Source: Streptomyces sp. CB01373 (GTDB lineage Bacteria > Actinomycetota > Actinomycetes > Streptomycetales > Streptomycetaceae). Taken from it: a DNA stretch of 64,000 nucleotides. The notes beneath the pieces are model-generated. The model was not told the DNA's origin. It worked only from the letters and a program-made list of their open reading frames with translations, and did no database searches. This document shows, in pieces, positions 16,975 to 26,291 of the stretch. Each line of letters starts with the position of its first letter. Within the stretch, counting starts at the first letter, position 1. Location of the stretch: NCBI RefSeq assembly GCF_002803075.1, contig NZ_NNBK01000008.1, positions 124,001-188,000 on the forward strand, given 5' to 3'. Position numbers and translations under genes: made by a program.

Positions 16975-18408
16975 GTGGCAGCCGCGAGGACGCCCCCGGG
17001 AACCACCGGCGTCGGTGGGGACAAGGGGGTCAAGGGGAGCAGCCGGGGCAGCGGTTCGGGCCGGTTCGGCGAGTCCGTCCGCGCGGTCGGGCGTGCCCTG
17101 CACCTGCCCGTGACCGGAACGGTCCGCGGCATCCGCAGGGCGACCAACGCCCACGGCGCCGGCGAGTCCGGGCTCGGCAGGCTGATCGAACTGCACGCGG
17201 TGAACGGCGCCGGCGACGTCATGATCACCGTGGCGCTCGCCTCCACCGTCTTCTTCTCCGTTCCCACCGACGAGGCCCGCGGCCGCGTCGCGCTGTACCT
17301 CGCCATCACCATGGCGCCCTTCACGGTCCTCGCGCCCGTGATCGGTCCCCTCCTCGACCGCCTCCCGCACGGCCGCCGCGCCGCGATGGCCGCCGCGATG
17401 CTGGCCCGCGCCCTGCTCGCCCTGATCATCGCGGGCGCCGCCGCCAGCGGCAGCCTGGAGCTGTACCCGGCCGCGCTGGGCGTGCTGGTCGCCTCGAAGG
17501 CGTACGGCGTGGTCAGGAGCGCCGTCGTACCCCGGCTGATGCCACCCCGCTTCTCCCTGGTCAAGGCGAACTCGCGGGTCACCCTCGGCGGGCTGCTCGC
17601 GACCGGCGTGGCCGCCCCCATCGGCGCGGGCCTCCAGACCCTCGGCCCGCGCTGGCCGCTCTACGGCGCCTTCGTGATCTTCGTCGCGGGAACGTTCCTG
17701 TCGTTCGCCCTGCCCCCGAAGGTCGACTCGGCCAAGGGCGAGGACCGGGCGCTGCTCGCCGCGGACGAGCAGCATCTGCGCGGCCCGCGCCGAAAGCCGC
17801 TGAAGCGCCCCGGCCTGCGCACCGTCGGCACGGCCGTCACCCACGCCCTCGCCGCGAACGCAGCCCTGCGCTGCCTGTCCGGATTCCTGATCTTCTTCCT
17901 CGCCTTCCTGCTCCGTGAGCACCCGCTGACCGGCGAGAGCGCGGCGGTCTCGCTGGGCATCGTGGGCGTCGCGGCGGGCGCGGGCAACGCGCTGGGCACG
18001 GCGGTCGGGGCCTGGCTGAGATCGCGCGCGCCCGAGATCATCATCGTGACCGTCGTCGCCATCGTCCTGGGCGCGGCGGTCACGGCCGCGGTCTTCTTCG
18101 GCGCGTTCCTGGTGGCCTGCCTGGCCGCGATCGCCGGCTTCGGGCAGGCGCTGGCCAAGCTGTCCCTGGACGCACTGATCCAGCGGGACGTGCCCGAACC
18201 GGTGCGGACCTCGGCGTTCGCCCGCTCCGAGACACTGCTCCAGGTGGCCTGGGTGCTCGGCGGGGCGATCGGCATCGTGCTGCCGCTCAACGGCGTGCTG
18301 GGCCTGTCGGTGGGCGCCGGGCTCGTGGCCGCCGGCTGGCTGCCCACCGTCCGCGGCCTGCTCGCCTCGGCCCGGCACGGGGGCACCACGCGGCCCCGGG
18401 TGGCGTGA
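16975..18408 (+). CDS. MFS-type transporter
   Basis: A 477-residue integral membrane protein with about 10-12 hydrophobic helices and the MFS-like loop PLLDRLPHGRRAAMAAAMLARA between helices 2 and 3. The N-terminal 80 residues are hydrophilic (VAAARTPPGTTGVGGDKG onward) and include LHLPVTGTVRGIRRATNAHG. GTG at 16975 is chosen because it lies just downstream of a minus-10-like CAGTAT; ATG at 16936 is an alternative. Substrate unknown; the family resembles putative drug or lipid exporters. No regulator is adjacent. Confidence 0.75.
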   Translation: MAAARTPPGTTGVGGDKGVKGSSRGSGSGRFGESVRAVGRALHLPVTGTVRGIRRATNAHGAGESGLGRLIELHAVNGAGDVMITVALASTVFFSVPTDEARGRVALYLAITMAPFTVLAPVIGPLLDRLPHGRRAAMAAAMLARALLALIIAGAAASGSLELYPAALGVLVASKAYGVVRSAVVPRLMPPRFSLVKANSRVTLGGLLATGVAAPIGAGLQTLGPRWPLYGAFVIFVAGTFLSFALPPKVDSAKGEDRALLAADEQHLRGPRRKPLKRPGLRTVGTAVTHALAANAALRCLSGFLIFFLAFLLREHPLTGESAAVSLGIVGVAAGAGNALGTAVGAWLRSRAPEIIIVTVVAIVLGAAVTAAVFFGAFLVACLAAIAGFGQALAKLSLDALIQRDVPEPVRTSAFARSETLLQVAWVLGGAIGIVLPLNGVLGLSVGAGLVAAGWLPTVRGLLASARHGGTTRPRVA

Positions 18409-18490
18409 GGCGCCGTACCGGGGCAGTGCAGTACGGTACGTCGCACCCCCGCGTGGGCGGGGAGCCCGGCGCGCCCGATAGCCTTCGGCC

Positions 18491-18964
18491 ATGACCACGC
18501 TGCATTCCGCCGTGCGACGCCGCCGCGCCGTCGCCGCTGCCGGCGCCGTTTCCGCGGGACTGCTCGCACTGTCGGCCTGTTCCAAGCCGACCCCGCTGGC
18601 CACGCTCACCGTCGGCAGCTCCTCGGTGAGCTCTGAAGCCAACTGCTACAACGACGGCAACGCGCTCAAGACCGCCGACCTGGCCAAGTGCCTCAAGTCC
18701 AAGGACATCAAGACGATCAAGGTCGACCCGGACGAGACCGTCCGCTTCGGCGTCGATCCGAAGATCGCGGACACGGGCTGGACCATCCTGATGAACGGTC
18801 AGCCGCTGACCGACTCCAGCACCAAGACCTACCGCACCATCCCGGGCAGCGTCTTCTTCAACGCCCAGTACGGCGCCAGCGGCAACTCGACGCTGGTCTC
18901 CATCAAGGAGGGCGAGAAGGACGTGCGAGGTCTGTGGTCCTTCAAGCTGACCAAGGACTCCTGA
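18491..18964 (+). CDS. DUF2771 family lipoprotein
   Basis: A 157-residue lipoprotein: basic twin-Arg-rich start (RRRRAVAAAG), hydrophobic helix, and lipobox LSAC (Cys about residue 31). The mature part has two further Cys (ANCYNDGNALKTADLAKCLK) that probably form a disulfide, and a beta-rich body. This matches actinobacterial DUF2771, of unknown function, anchored outside the cytoplasmic membrane. The 3' end overlaps or abuts the start of mqnB, so the two are probably cotranscribed, although no functional link is known. Confidence 0.8.
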   Translation: MTTLHSAVRRRRAVAAAGAVSAGLLALSACSKPTPLATLTVGSSSVSSEANCYNDGNALKTADLAKCLKSKDIKTIKVDPDETVRFGVDPKIADTGWTILMNGQPLTDSSTKTYRTIPGSVFFNAQYGASGNSTLVSIKEGEKDVRGLWSFKLTKDS

Positions 18965-19698
18965 CCACGTCCTCGCCACGCGTCCTCGTCACCACCGCCG
19001 TCCCCGTCGAACGGGACGCGGTGGCACGGGCGTTCGCCGGGCCCGGGCGTGAGGAGCCGCTGCCGGCGCTGCCCGGTGCGGCCCTGCACCGGCTCCCCGG
19101 GCCGCCCGCCGTCGACCTGATCGCCGCCGGTGTCGGCCCCGCCCTCGCCGCCGCGGCGACCGCCTCCGCCCTGACCGCCGCCGCGCTCGGCGGCGTCCCC
19201 TACGACCTCGTCGTCTCGGCCGGTATCGCCGGCGGCTTCGCGCCCCACGCGCCGGTCGGCTCCCTCGTCGTCGCCGACGAGATCACCGCCGCCGACCTGG
19301 GCGCCGAGACCGGCGAGGGATTCCTGCCGGTGACCGAACTCGGCTTCGGCACCGTCACCCACCGTCCACCCGAAGCACTCGTACGGGCGATCGCGGCCGC
19401 CGTCCCGGCCCGTACCGGCACGGTGCTGACCGTCTCCACGGTGACCGGCACCGCCGCCCGCGCCGACGCCCTGCGCGCCCGCCACCCGGGCGCCCTGGCC
19501 GAGGCCATGGAGGGGTTCGGAGTCGCCGAGGCGGCCGCCGCGCACCGCGTCCCGGTGCTGGAGGTACGCGCGGTCTCCAACCCCGTCGGCCCGCGCGACC
19601 GCGCCGCCTGGCGCATCGGCGACGCCCTGGCCGCCCTGACCGAGGGCTTCGGGAAGCTGGCGCCCGTCCTCACGAGTTGGAACCCACATGAGCCCTGA
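18934..19698 (+). CDS. mqnB: Futalosine hydrolase
   Basis: A nucleosidase that removes hypoxanthine from futalosine in the futalosine route to menaquinone. About 254 residues, with the MTA/SAH-nucleosidase fold signatures LVTTAVPVERDAV, LIAAGVGPALAA, DLVVSAGIAGGFAPHAPVGSLVVADEI and AEAMEGFGVAEAAAAH carrying the ribose-binding Glu. The start is uncertain: GTG at 18934 overlaps the lipoprotein gene by 31 bases; a CTG at 18961 would give a four-base CTGA overlap. The next GTG downstream would remove the conserved TTAVPVERD. The 3' end overlaps mqnD by 11 bases. Confidence 0.9.
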   Translation: MVLQADQGLLTTSSPRVLVTTAVPVERDAVARAFAGPGREEPLPALPGAALHRLPGPPAVDLIAAGVGPALAAAATASALTAAALGGVPYDLVVSAGIAGGFAPHAPVGSLVVADEITAADLGAETGEGFLPVTELGFGTVTHRPPEALVRAIAAAVPARTGTVLTVSTVTGTAARADALRARHPGALAEAMEGFGVAEAAAAHRVPVLEVRAVSNPVGPRDRAAWRIGDALAALTEGFGKLAPVLTSWNPHEP

Positions 19699-20542
19699 CA
19701 GCAGCCGACTGCGGATCGCCTACTCCCCCTGCCCCAACGACACGTTCGTCTTCGACGCGCTCGCCCACGGCCGCGTCCCCGGCGCGCCCGCGCTCGACGT
19801 CACCTTCGCGGACATCGACGTCACCAACGGCATGGCCGAGCGCGGCGAGCTGGACGTGCTGAAGGTGTCCTACGCGGTGCTGCCGTACGTCCTCGGCGAG
19901 TACGCGCTGCTGCCGTGCGGCGGCGCGCTGGGCCGGGGCTGCGGGCCCCTGGTGCTCACCAAGGAGCCGGGGGCCGATCTCACCGGCCGCACGGTCGCGG
20001 TGCCGAGCGAGAAGTCGACGGCGTACCTGCTGTTCCGGCTGTGGGCCGCGGACACGGTCCCCGGCGGGGTGGGCGAGATCGTGGTCATGCCGTTCCACGA
20101 GATCATGCCGGCCGTGCGGGACGGGAAGGTCGACGCCGGTCTGGTGATCCACGAGGCGCGCTTCACCTATCGGAACTACGACCTGCACAAGCTCGCCGAC
20201 ATGGGTGAGCACTGGGAGCACACCACCGGCCTGCCGATTCCGCTCGGCGCGATCATCGCCAAGCGGTCGCTGGGCGAGCGGACGCTGACGGGGCTCGCCG
20301 ACTCGATCCGGGCCTCGGTGCGCGCCGCCTGGGACGACCCGGAGGTCTCCCGGCCGTACGTCATGGAGCACGCCCAGGAGATGGACCCGGCCGTCGCCGA
20401 CCAGCACATCGGGCTGTACGTCAACGAGTTCACCGCCGGCCTCGGCGAGGACGGCTACGCGGCGGTCCGCGGGCTGCTCACGCGCGCCGCGGCCGAGGGA
20501 CTCGTACCGCCCCTCGGCCCGGACGCGCTCGCTTTTCCCTAG
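19688..20542 (+). CDS. mqnD: 1,4-dihydroxy-6-naphthoate synthase
   Basis: A 284-residue enzyme of the futalosine menaquinone pathway that converts cyclic dehypoxanthinyl futalosine to 1,4-dihydroxy-6-naphthoate. It has the periplasmic-binding-protein fold. Visible family motifs: IAYSPCPNDTFVFDALAHG at the N-terminus, TFADIDVTNGMAERGELDVLKVSY, PSEKSTAYLLFRLW, VDAGLVIHEARFTY (catalytic His region) and LPIPLGAIIAKR. It overlaps mqnB by 11 bases, so the two are translationally linked. The other mqn genes are not in this window. Confidence 0.95.
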   Translation: MSPDSSRLRIAYSPCPNDTFVFDALAHGRVPGAPALDVTFADIDVTNGMAERGELDVLKVSYAVLPYVLGEYALLPCGGALGRGCGPLVLTKEPGADLTGRTVAVPSEKSTAYLLFRLWAADTVPGGVGEIVVMPFHEIMPAVRDGKVDAGLVIHEARFTYRNYDLHKLADMGEHWEHTTGLPIPLGAIIAKRSLGERTLTGLADSIRASVRAAWDDPEVSRPYVMEHAQEMDPAVADQHIGLYVNEFTAGLGEDGYAAVRGLLTRAAAEGLVPPLGPDALAFP

Positions 20543-20579
20543 CCCTGTGGGCCTGTTGGCCTTGCCCCACCCCGTCGGG

Positions 20580-20972
20580 TCATACGTCCAGCTGGTCGGC
20601 GACCGCGCGCAGCAGCCCGGCGACGTTCTTGCCGGACGTCTTGTCGGGGTAGCGGCCGCGCTCCAGGGTCTGCGCGACCCCCTCCAGGAGGGTGGTCAGG
20701 TCCTGCACGATGGACGCCAGCTCGTCCGGCTTCTTGCGCTGGGCGGCGGCGACCGAGGGGGTCGGATCCAGGAGCGTCACGGAGAGGGCCTGGTCACCGC
20801 GCTGACCGGCTACCACCCCGAACTCCACCCGCTGCCCCGGCTTGAGCGTGTCCACTCCGCCCGGAAGCACCGAGGAATGGACGAACACGTCGCCGCCGTC
20901 GTCGCGGGAGAGGAAGCCGAAGCCCTTCTCAGCGTTGAACCATTTGACCTTGCCGGTAGGCAAAGCACGCAC
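20580..20972 (-). CDS. Cold-shock-domain protein with C-terminal extension
   Basis: A 130-residue protein. Residues 1-70 form a cold-shock domain with RNP1 KGFGFLSRD and RNP2 VFVHSSVL, which binds single-stranded nucleic acid. The extra 60 residues ([57 protein letters not shown] split) are helical and absent from minimal CspA proteins. GTG at 20972 gives the usual start. It is convergent with mqnD. The role of the extension is unknown. Confidence 0.88.
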   Translation of the reverse strand: MRALPTGKVKWFNAEKGFGFLSRDDGGDVFVHSSVLPGGVDTLKPGQRVEFGVVAGQRGDQALSVTLLDPTPSVAAAQRKKPDELASIVQDLTTLLEGVAQTLERGRYPDKTSGKNVAGLLRAVADQLDV

Positions 20973-21288
20973 CCCATCTCACCGGTCAGCCGAACCACAG
21001 TTGCCGCAGGTCAGGCTATATAGCGCTCGCTCGTGCCTGCCGTTGTCCCGAAGCCTCCCCAGCTCTTTACCCGCCGTCGAGCCCGCCCACTCCAGTCGGC
21101 CGAACCTGGCCGATCTACGTGGGCGCGCCCGCTCCCGGGTGAGGGAGGCAGGGGATATCTCAGCACATGAGGGGGCGGCCGCGGCAACCCGAATTCGCGC
21201 AGAGTGACGACACCGGGACAGTAAGCGCACCGGACGGCGGACGTCCCGGGGCCGCGGCCGCTCCGCCGTGAGGACCTATCCTGGTGAG
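20973..21288. promoter_or_regulatory. Divergent promoter region, cold-shock protein / membrane protein
   Basis: About 316 bases. GCTATATAGC (around 21013-21022) is a short palindrome that on the minus strand can serve as a minus-10 for the cold-shock gene. On the plus strand TATCCT (21277-21282) lies seven bases before the GTG chosen for the membrane protein. No other structure seen. Confidence 0.4.
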
Positions 21289-21543
21289 GTGCGTGACCAG
21301 ACCCGAACCCCTTCCGAACCCACGGCCGGTGACCGGCTGGTCCGTGCGGGTGCCATCGTCTTCTTCGTCGGCGCGGTGGCCACCGCGGTGACGCTGGCGC
21401 CGCTGTTCCTCGGCGCGAAGCCCTTCCCGACCTACATGTTCGGGCTGAGCATGCTCATGGGCGTCGGCTTCCTGATCGCCGGCGCGGGCGTGCTCCAGTC
21501 GATCGCGGCGGGCCGCCGTCAGGCGCGCGGCGACTCCCGTTGA
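21289..21543 (+). CDS. Small two-helix membrane protein
   Basis: An 84-residue protein starting MRDQTRTPSEP with two hydrophobic helices: GAIVFFVGAVATAVTLAPLF and FGLSMLMGVGFLIAGAGVLQ. GTG at 21289 is chosen because TATCCT lies seven bases upstream, consistent with a leaderless transcript; GTG at 21268 is possible. This type of small integral membrane protein is common in Streptomyces and has no assigned function. It overlaps the convergent HAD gene by 25 bases. Confidence 0.7.
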   Translation: MRDQTRTPSEPTAGDRLVRAGAIVFFVGAVATAVTLAPLFLGAKPFPTYMFGLSMLMGVGFLIAGAGVLQSIAAGRRQARGDSR

Positions 21544-22166
21544 CGGCTGACCAGCGCGCCGCCGGCCACGAGCCAGTCCGGGAACGCGGTCAGATCCGGA
21601 AGCACGACGTCCGCGCCCGCCGCCCGCAGTTCCCCCTCGTCGCACGGTCCGGTGGCCACCGCCACCGACAGGGCGCCGGCCGCCCGGGCGCCCCGCACGT
21701 CCCCGACGTGGTCGCCGACGTACACCCGGGCGCCGTACTCGCGCAGCGCCTCGGCCTTCTGCTCGGCCCACAGACCGCCGATCAGCGCGTCCGGCTCGAT
21801 GCCGAGGTGCTCCAGGTGCAGCTTGGCGTTCGGCTCGTACTTGGCGGTGACCACGATCGCCCGTCCGCCGGCCCGCCGCACGGCCTCGATGGCCTCACGG
21901 GCGCCGGTCAGCGCGGGTGTGGCGGAGACGGCTGTCGCCGGGTACAGCTCCCGGTACAGGGCCCCCACCTCCTCCACCCGCTCCGCCGGGAACCAGTTGA
22001 CCAGTTCCTCCGCGAGCGGCGGACCGAGCCGTGTGACCGCCAGGTCGGCATCGATGTACGTCCCCGTCCGCGCGGAGAGCTCCAGGTAGCAGGCGCGGAT
22101 GCCGGGGCGGGAGTCGATGAGGGTCATGTCGAGGTCGAAACCGACGGTCGGCGGGTGAGAGGTCAT
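21519..22166 (-). CDS. HAD superfamily hydrolase (phosphoglycolate phosphatase-like)
   Basis: A 215-residue HAD phosphatase. Motif I is GFDLDMTLIDS (nucleophile Asp and acid Asp), motif II is VVTAKYEPN with Thr, and motifs III/IV are near KAEALREYG and VYVGDHVGDVRGARAAG with the metal-binding Asp pair. The cap domain lies between residues 20 and 90, as in phosphoglycolate phosphatase and pyrophosphatase PpaX. Substrate unknown. ATG at 22166 is preferred because CACAAT upstream would give a leaderless start; ATG at 22175 adds three residues. Confidence 0.85.
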   Translation of the reverse strand: MTSHPPTVGFDLDMTLIDSRPGIRACYLELSARTGTYIDADLAVTRLGPPLAEELVNWFPAERVEEVGALYRELYPATAVSATPALTGAREAIEAVRRAGGRAIVVTAKYEPNAKLHLEHLGIEPDALIGGLWAEQKAEALREYGARVYVGDHVGDVRGARAAGALSVAVATGPCDEGELRAAGADVVLPDLTAFPDWLVAGGALVSRQRESPRA

Positions 22167-22248
22167 ATGGGCCATTGTGCCCAGGGGGCACGGCCACGAG
22201 ACCTCAGGCCCGTGTGACGTACACCTGCTTCCGGCGGTGTGCTCGTAC

Positions 22249-23223
22249 CTACTTCCGGCGCTGCGAGCGCCACACCAGGAACAGCGCCGACAGCACGGCC
22301 GCGGCCCGGACCACCCACGGCCAGGTCTGGGCGACCGCGTCGTTCATGTGGCCCTCGGCGATCGGGGTGCCCCACCGGTCGTCGGTACGGCCCCACAGCC
22401 AGACCGCCCACGAGGCGAGCGCCAGGCCGGGCATGCCGACGACGGCCCACTTGGACTCCGTGGGGGTCAGCCGGCGGGAGGCGTAGGCGATGACCCAACC
22501 GAACAGCAGGGCGTACCAGTTGCCCAGGACCGCGCCGACCACCAGCAGTACGGCCGCGAACAGCAGCAGCGGATTGCTCCGGCCCGTCAGCAACGGGGGC
22601 AGCGCGAAGCGCCGGCGCCCGGCGGGCGCGTCCGGCTCGGCCGCCTCCTCCGGCTCCGCGGCGCCGGCCTCCGGCGCCGGCTCCGTCTGCGCGGGCTCCT
22701 TCGCCGGCGGGGGCTTGAGCAGCTCCGGGATCTCCACCCCGCCCATGAAGCCGGGTACCTCCTCGGCCATCGCCGGCGTCCCCTGCCCCACGCCCCACCA
22801 CTCGGAGCGGCTCGCCGGGCCGCCGAGTTCGTCGGCGGTCGCCAGGTGCGGCGGGGAAGGGCCGTCGGACGGCACGGGGCCCGTCCGCGGCGGACGCGGC
22901 CGCGGTACGACCTTGCGCAGCCCCTTCGAACGCGCCTGCTCCGCCTCCGGTTCACGCTGCGCGGGCACGGCCGGGGCCGCCGCCCCCGGTCCGCCGCCGC
23001 TGCCCGCCGCCGCGACGACGTCGTCGGGGCTGCCGAGCCCGTCGAGGATGCGGCGCACGGCGGCGGGACTGTCCACGGCGGCCTTGGCCCGGCGCCGGTC
23101 GATCTCGTTGCGCAACTCCGCGACCAGACGCATCCGGGTGGCCGAGGACAACTGGCGTTGCTGAGCGACGTCCCCGACGCGACTCAGATACTCGTAGACG
23201 ACCTGATCGCTCTCGATCCCCAC
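22249..23223 (-). CDS. HAAS-domain-like integral membrane protein
   Basis: A 324-residue protein. Residues 1-65 (VYEYLSRVGDVAQQ, RMRLVAELRNEIDRRR, VRRILDGLGSPDDVVAAAG) look like the helical HAAS domain seen in proteins linked to PadR regulators. A long Pro/Ala/Glu-rich linker follows, and the C-terminal third has about four membrane helices (NPLLLFAAVLLVVGAVLGNW, LALASWAVWLWG and others). GTG at 23223 has GGAGGGG seven bases upstream. Function unknown; divergent from the helicase-related gene. Confidence 0.7.
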   Translation of the reverse strand: MGIESDQVVYEYLSRVGDVAQQRQLSSATRMRLVAELRNEIDRRRAKAAVDSPAAVRRILDGLGSPDDVVAAAGSGGGPGAAAPAVPAQREPEAEQARSKGLRKVVPRPRPPRTGPVPSDGPSPPHLATADELGGPASRSEWWGVGQGTPAMAEEVPGFMGGVEIPELLKPPPAKEPAQTEPAPEAGAAEPEEAAEPDAPAGRRRFALPPLLTGRSNPLLLFAAVLLVVGAVLGNWYALLFGWVIAYASRRLTPTESKWAVVGMPGLALASWAVWLWGRTDDRWGTPIAEGHMNDAVAQTWPWVVRAAAVLSALFLVWRSQRRK

Positions 23224-23341
23224 GAAGCCCCTCCGGGGTGGCTGGCCTATGACCCCGTTGGACGACGTTACCGCCTCCCGCGCGGTGCCCGGTGCCGCAG
23301 TACGGGGCCGGGCGCGACTCGCAGCCGGTACCGTGAATCGG

Positions 23342-26005
23342 ATGAGCAGCGATGAGAAACCGGCGGCCCCGCGTTCGCTCGCGGAAGCGCTCCGCGCGCG
23401 CGACGACGCCTCCCTGGCCGCGCTCCTGCGCAGCCGCCCCGATCTCATCACCCCGGTCCCGACCGACCTCACCCAGCTCGCCACCCGCGCCGGGACCCGC
23501 GCCTCGGTGGTCCGCGCCCTGGAGCGGCTCGACCGGTTCGCCCAGCAGACGGCCCAGGCCCTGGCGGTGGCCGGCGATCCGGCCACGTACGACGAACTGC
23601 TCGGCCTGATGGCCTCCGACAGCCGCGACCCCGTCGTCGCCGCCGCGCTGCCCCGCGCCCTGGGAACCCTGCGCGAGCAGGCCCTCGTCTGGGGCGGCGA
23701 CGACCAGCTCCGCCTGGTGCGCACGGCACGCGAGCTGCTCGCGCCGTCGCCTCAGCACCCGTCCCCGACGGGGCTCGGACCGACAGTGCGGGAGGCCACG
23801 GCGGGCATGTCGCCGGGGCGCATCCAGGAGATCGTGACGGCCGCCGGACTGCCCTCGACCCACGACTCCGTCTCCGCCGTCGCCTCGCTCACCGACCTGT
23901 TCACCGACCGCGAGCGGATGTCCGCGCTGCTCGCCGAACTGCCGGGCGACTCCGTCGAGGTGCTGGAGCGCCTGGTGTGGGGGCCGCCCTACGGCCAGGT
24001 CACCCCCGACCCGGCGCCGCGTCTGCGGCTGCTGCTGGACCGCGGGCTGCTGCTGCCCACGGCGCCCGGAACCGTCGTCCTGCCCCGTGAGGCGGCACTG
24101 CACCTGCGCGGGGGCCGCGCCCACCGTGCGACCGAGCCGGTGCCGCCGGCCGTGGAGGCGGCCGCGGCCCACCGTCCGCAGATGGTGGACGCGACGGCGG
24201 CGGGGCAGGCGTACACCGCCCTGGCCACCGTGGAGGAACTGCTGCGGGACTGGGACGAGGGCGGCCCGAGCGTGCTGCGCGCGGGCGGGCTGAGCGTGCG
24301 CGACCTCAAGCGCACCGCCGTCGCCCTGGACGTGCCCGAACCGGCGGCCGCCTTCTGGGTCGAACTCGCCTACACCGCCGGTCTGCTCGCCTCCGACGGC
24401 GAGGCGGACGAGCGGTACGCGGCCACCCCGGCCCACGACGAGTGGCTGGAGCGGCCCGCCGCCGAACGCTGGGCCCACCTCGCGTCGGCCTGGCTGGCGG
24501 CCACGCGGACCGCGGGGCTGGCCGGCGGACGGGACGCCAAGGACCGGGCGCTGTCGGCGCTCGGCCCCGGCCTCGACCGCTCGGCGGCGCCGGAGGTACG
24601 CCACCGGGTCCTCGCGCTGCTCGCGGAACTGCCGCCGGGCACCGCGCCGGTCGCCGAGTCGGTGCCGGCCCGGCTGCGCTGGGAGCACCCGCCGCGCGGG
24701 GCGCGGCAGGAGGACGACCTGCGCAGCCGCCTCGCCCGGTGGACGCTGTCCGAGGCGGAACTGCTCGGCGTCACGGGCAGGGGCGCCCTGTCCACCCAGG
24801 GCCGCGCGCTGCTGGGCGCGTCGGCGCCCGCGCCGGAAGGGACCCCTGCGGGCGAGGGCGGGCGTGGTCCCGGCACGCGCGCCGAGCCGGCCACGGACGC
24901 GGGCGGGGCCACGCCCGCGAGCCCCGGTGACAAGCTGCCCGTGCACAAGCACCACCGCCCGGAGGGAACCCCCGGCGCCCCCGGACCCCAGTCCCCGCCC
25001 GCCGTGGTTCCGGTCCCGCCGGTCCACCCCACAGCTCCCGACTCCCCCGCCGAGCAGGCCGCCGCCGTCGCCGAGGCGGCCCGGGTCCTTGCTCCGCTTC
25101 TGCCCGAGCCGCTGGATCACGTGCTGCTCCAGGCGGATCTGACCGCGGTCGCGCCCGGGCCGCTGCGGCGTCCGCTCGCCGAGACGCTGGGCGTGCTCGC
25201 GGACGTGGAGTCCAAGGGCGGCGCGACCGTCTACCGGTTCACCCCCGCCTCCGTACGCCGCGCCCTGGACGCCGGCCGCACCGCCTCCGACCTGCACGCC
25301 TTCCTGGCCGCGCACTCCCGTACGCCGGTGCCGCAGCCGCTGGCGTACCTGATCGACGACGTGGCCCGCCGGCATGGCCATCTGCGGGTCGGCACGGCCT
25401 CGGCGTACGTGCGCTGCGACGACGACGCGCTGCTGAACGAGATCCTCGCCGACAAGCGGTCCGCCGGGCTGGGCCTGCGCCGCCTCGCGCCGACCGTGCT
25501 GGCCACGCAGGCCGACCCGGCCGCGCTCCTGGAGGGCCTGCGCGCGATGGGCTACGCCCCGGCCGCCGAGTCCGCGGCGGGCGACGTGCTGATCACCCGC
25601 GCGCACTCCCACCGCACCCCGCCGCGCACCGCTCCCGACCCGGTCCCGGAAGGCCCGCCCGCCCCGGACGCCGTGCTGCTGTCCGCCGCGATCCGCGCGA
25701 TCCGGGCCGGCGACCTGGCCTCCACCGCCCCGCGCAAGCCGACCGCGGCCACGCGGGAGGACGGCGAGCTGCCGCGCACCGGCTCCGCCGAGACCCTCGC
25801 CACCATGCAGGCCGCCGTCCTCACCGGCGAGTCCCTGTGGATCGGCTACGTCAACGCCGAGGGCACCGCGAGCCAGCGCGTCATCGCGCCGATCCGTGTC
25901 GAGGGCGGCTTCGTCACCGCCTACGACCACACCGCGGACGAGGTCCGCACCTACCCCCTGCACCGGGTGACCGGGGTCGCCGAACTCGCGGACGACTCCG
26001 CTTGA
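23342..26005 (+). CDS. Helicase-associated (XPB/Ssl2 N-terminal-like) protein
   Basis: An 887-residue soluble protein lacking a Walker A motif. The N-terminal half has winged-helix-like repeats (LTQLATRAGTRASVVRALERLD). The C-terminal part, starting around LDHVLLQADLTAVAPGPL, holds the Helicase_C_3 region related to the N-terminal domain of XPB (RFTPASVRRALDAGRTASDL, VPQPLAYLIDDVARRHG, LTGESLWIGYVNAEG). In actinobacteria this family is often found beside an XPB-type helicase; here that helicase lies 11.8 kb away in opposite orientation, which the inversion described below explains. Probably a DNA repair accessory factor, by inference only. Confidence 0.8.
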   Translation: MSSDEKPAAPRSLAEALRARDDASLAALLRSRPDLITPVPTDLTQLATRAGTRASVVRALERLDRFAQQTAQALAVAGDPATYDELLGLMASDSRDPVVAAALPRALGTLREQALVWGGDDQLRLVRTARELLAPSPQHPSPTGLGPTVREATAGMSPGRIQEIVTAAGLPSTHDSVSAVASLTDLFTDRERMSALLAELPGDSVEVLERLVWGPPYGQVTPDPAPRLRLLLDRGLLLPTAPGTVVLPREAALHLRGGRAHRATEPVPPAVEAAAAHRPQMVDATAAGQAYTALATVEELLRDWDEGGPSVLRAGGLSVRDLKRTAVALDVPEPAAAFWVELAYTAGLLASDGEADERYAATPAHDEWLERPAAERWAHLASAWLAATRTAGLAGGRDAKDRALSALGPGLDRSAAPEVRHRVLALLAELPPGTAPVAESVPARLRWEHPPRGARQEDDLRSRLARWTLSEAELLGVTGRGALSTQGRALLGASAPAPEGTPAGEGGRGPGTRAEPATDAGGATPASPGDKLPVHKHHRPEGTPGAPGPQSPPAVVPVPPVHPTAPDSPAEQAAAVAEAARVLAPLLPEPLDHVLLQADLTAVAPGPLRRPLAETLGVLADVESKGGATVYRFTPASVRRALDAGRTASDLHAFLAAHSRTPVPQPLAYLIDDVARRHGHLRVGTASAYVRCDDDALLNEILADKRSAGLGLRRLAPTVLATQADPAALLEGLRAMGYAPAAESAAGDVLITRAHSHRTPPRTAPDPVPEGPPAPDAVLLSAAIRAIRAGDLASTAPRKPTAATREDGELPRTGSAETLATMQAAVLTGESLWIGYVNAEGTASQRVIAPIRVEGGFVTAYDHTADEVRTYPLHRVTGVAELADDSA

Positions 26006-26027
26006 GCCTTTCCGTCCGCGCCCGGGG

Positions 26028-26200
26028 TCAGTCCGCCAGGCCCGGGATCGAGGCGAGGAAGGCGGTGAGGAAGACGGTCAGGGCGGCGAGGGCCGCGGAC
26101 AACGCGTCGCCCGCCTTCCCGGCGGAGCCCAGCGTGGCGGCCACCTCCTCGACGCGCGGGGCGATCTCGACCGGGCCCCCTTGCCCAGCCAGTCACCCAT
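26028..26200 (-). pseudogene. Short frameshifted ORF, hydrophobic C-terminus
   Basis: On the minus strand ATG at 26200 begins MGDWLGKG; adding one G in a run of five would continue it as GPVEIAPRVEEVAATLGSAG and a hydrophobic tail (LAALTVFLTAFLASIPGLAD) to a stop at 26028, a 57-residue product. As sequenced, the frame is broken. It could be a real small gene with a one-base error, a true pseudogene, or chance. No ribosome-binding site is obvious. Confidence 0.25.
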
Positions 26201-26291
26201 CAAGGAACTGGAGACCCACCAGCATCCGGCGATGCCTTACCCGCGGGAGCTCCCGCCGCGGGCGGGATGCGCTTATTGGCCCGTATTACGG

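Noticed and set aside
26200..26290. Possible left attachment site or tRNA fragment
   Set aside because: There is a palindrome (GCGGGAGCTCCCGC) but no tRNA arms and no sequence shared with the XPB 5' end.
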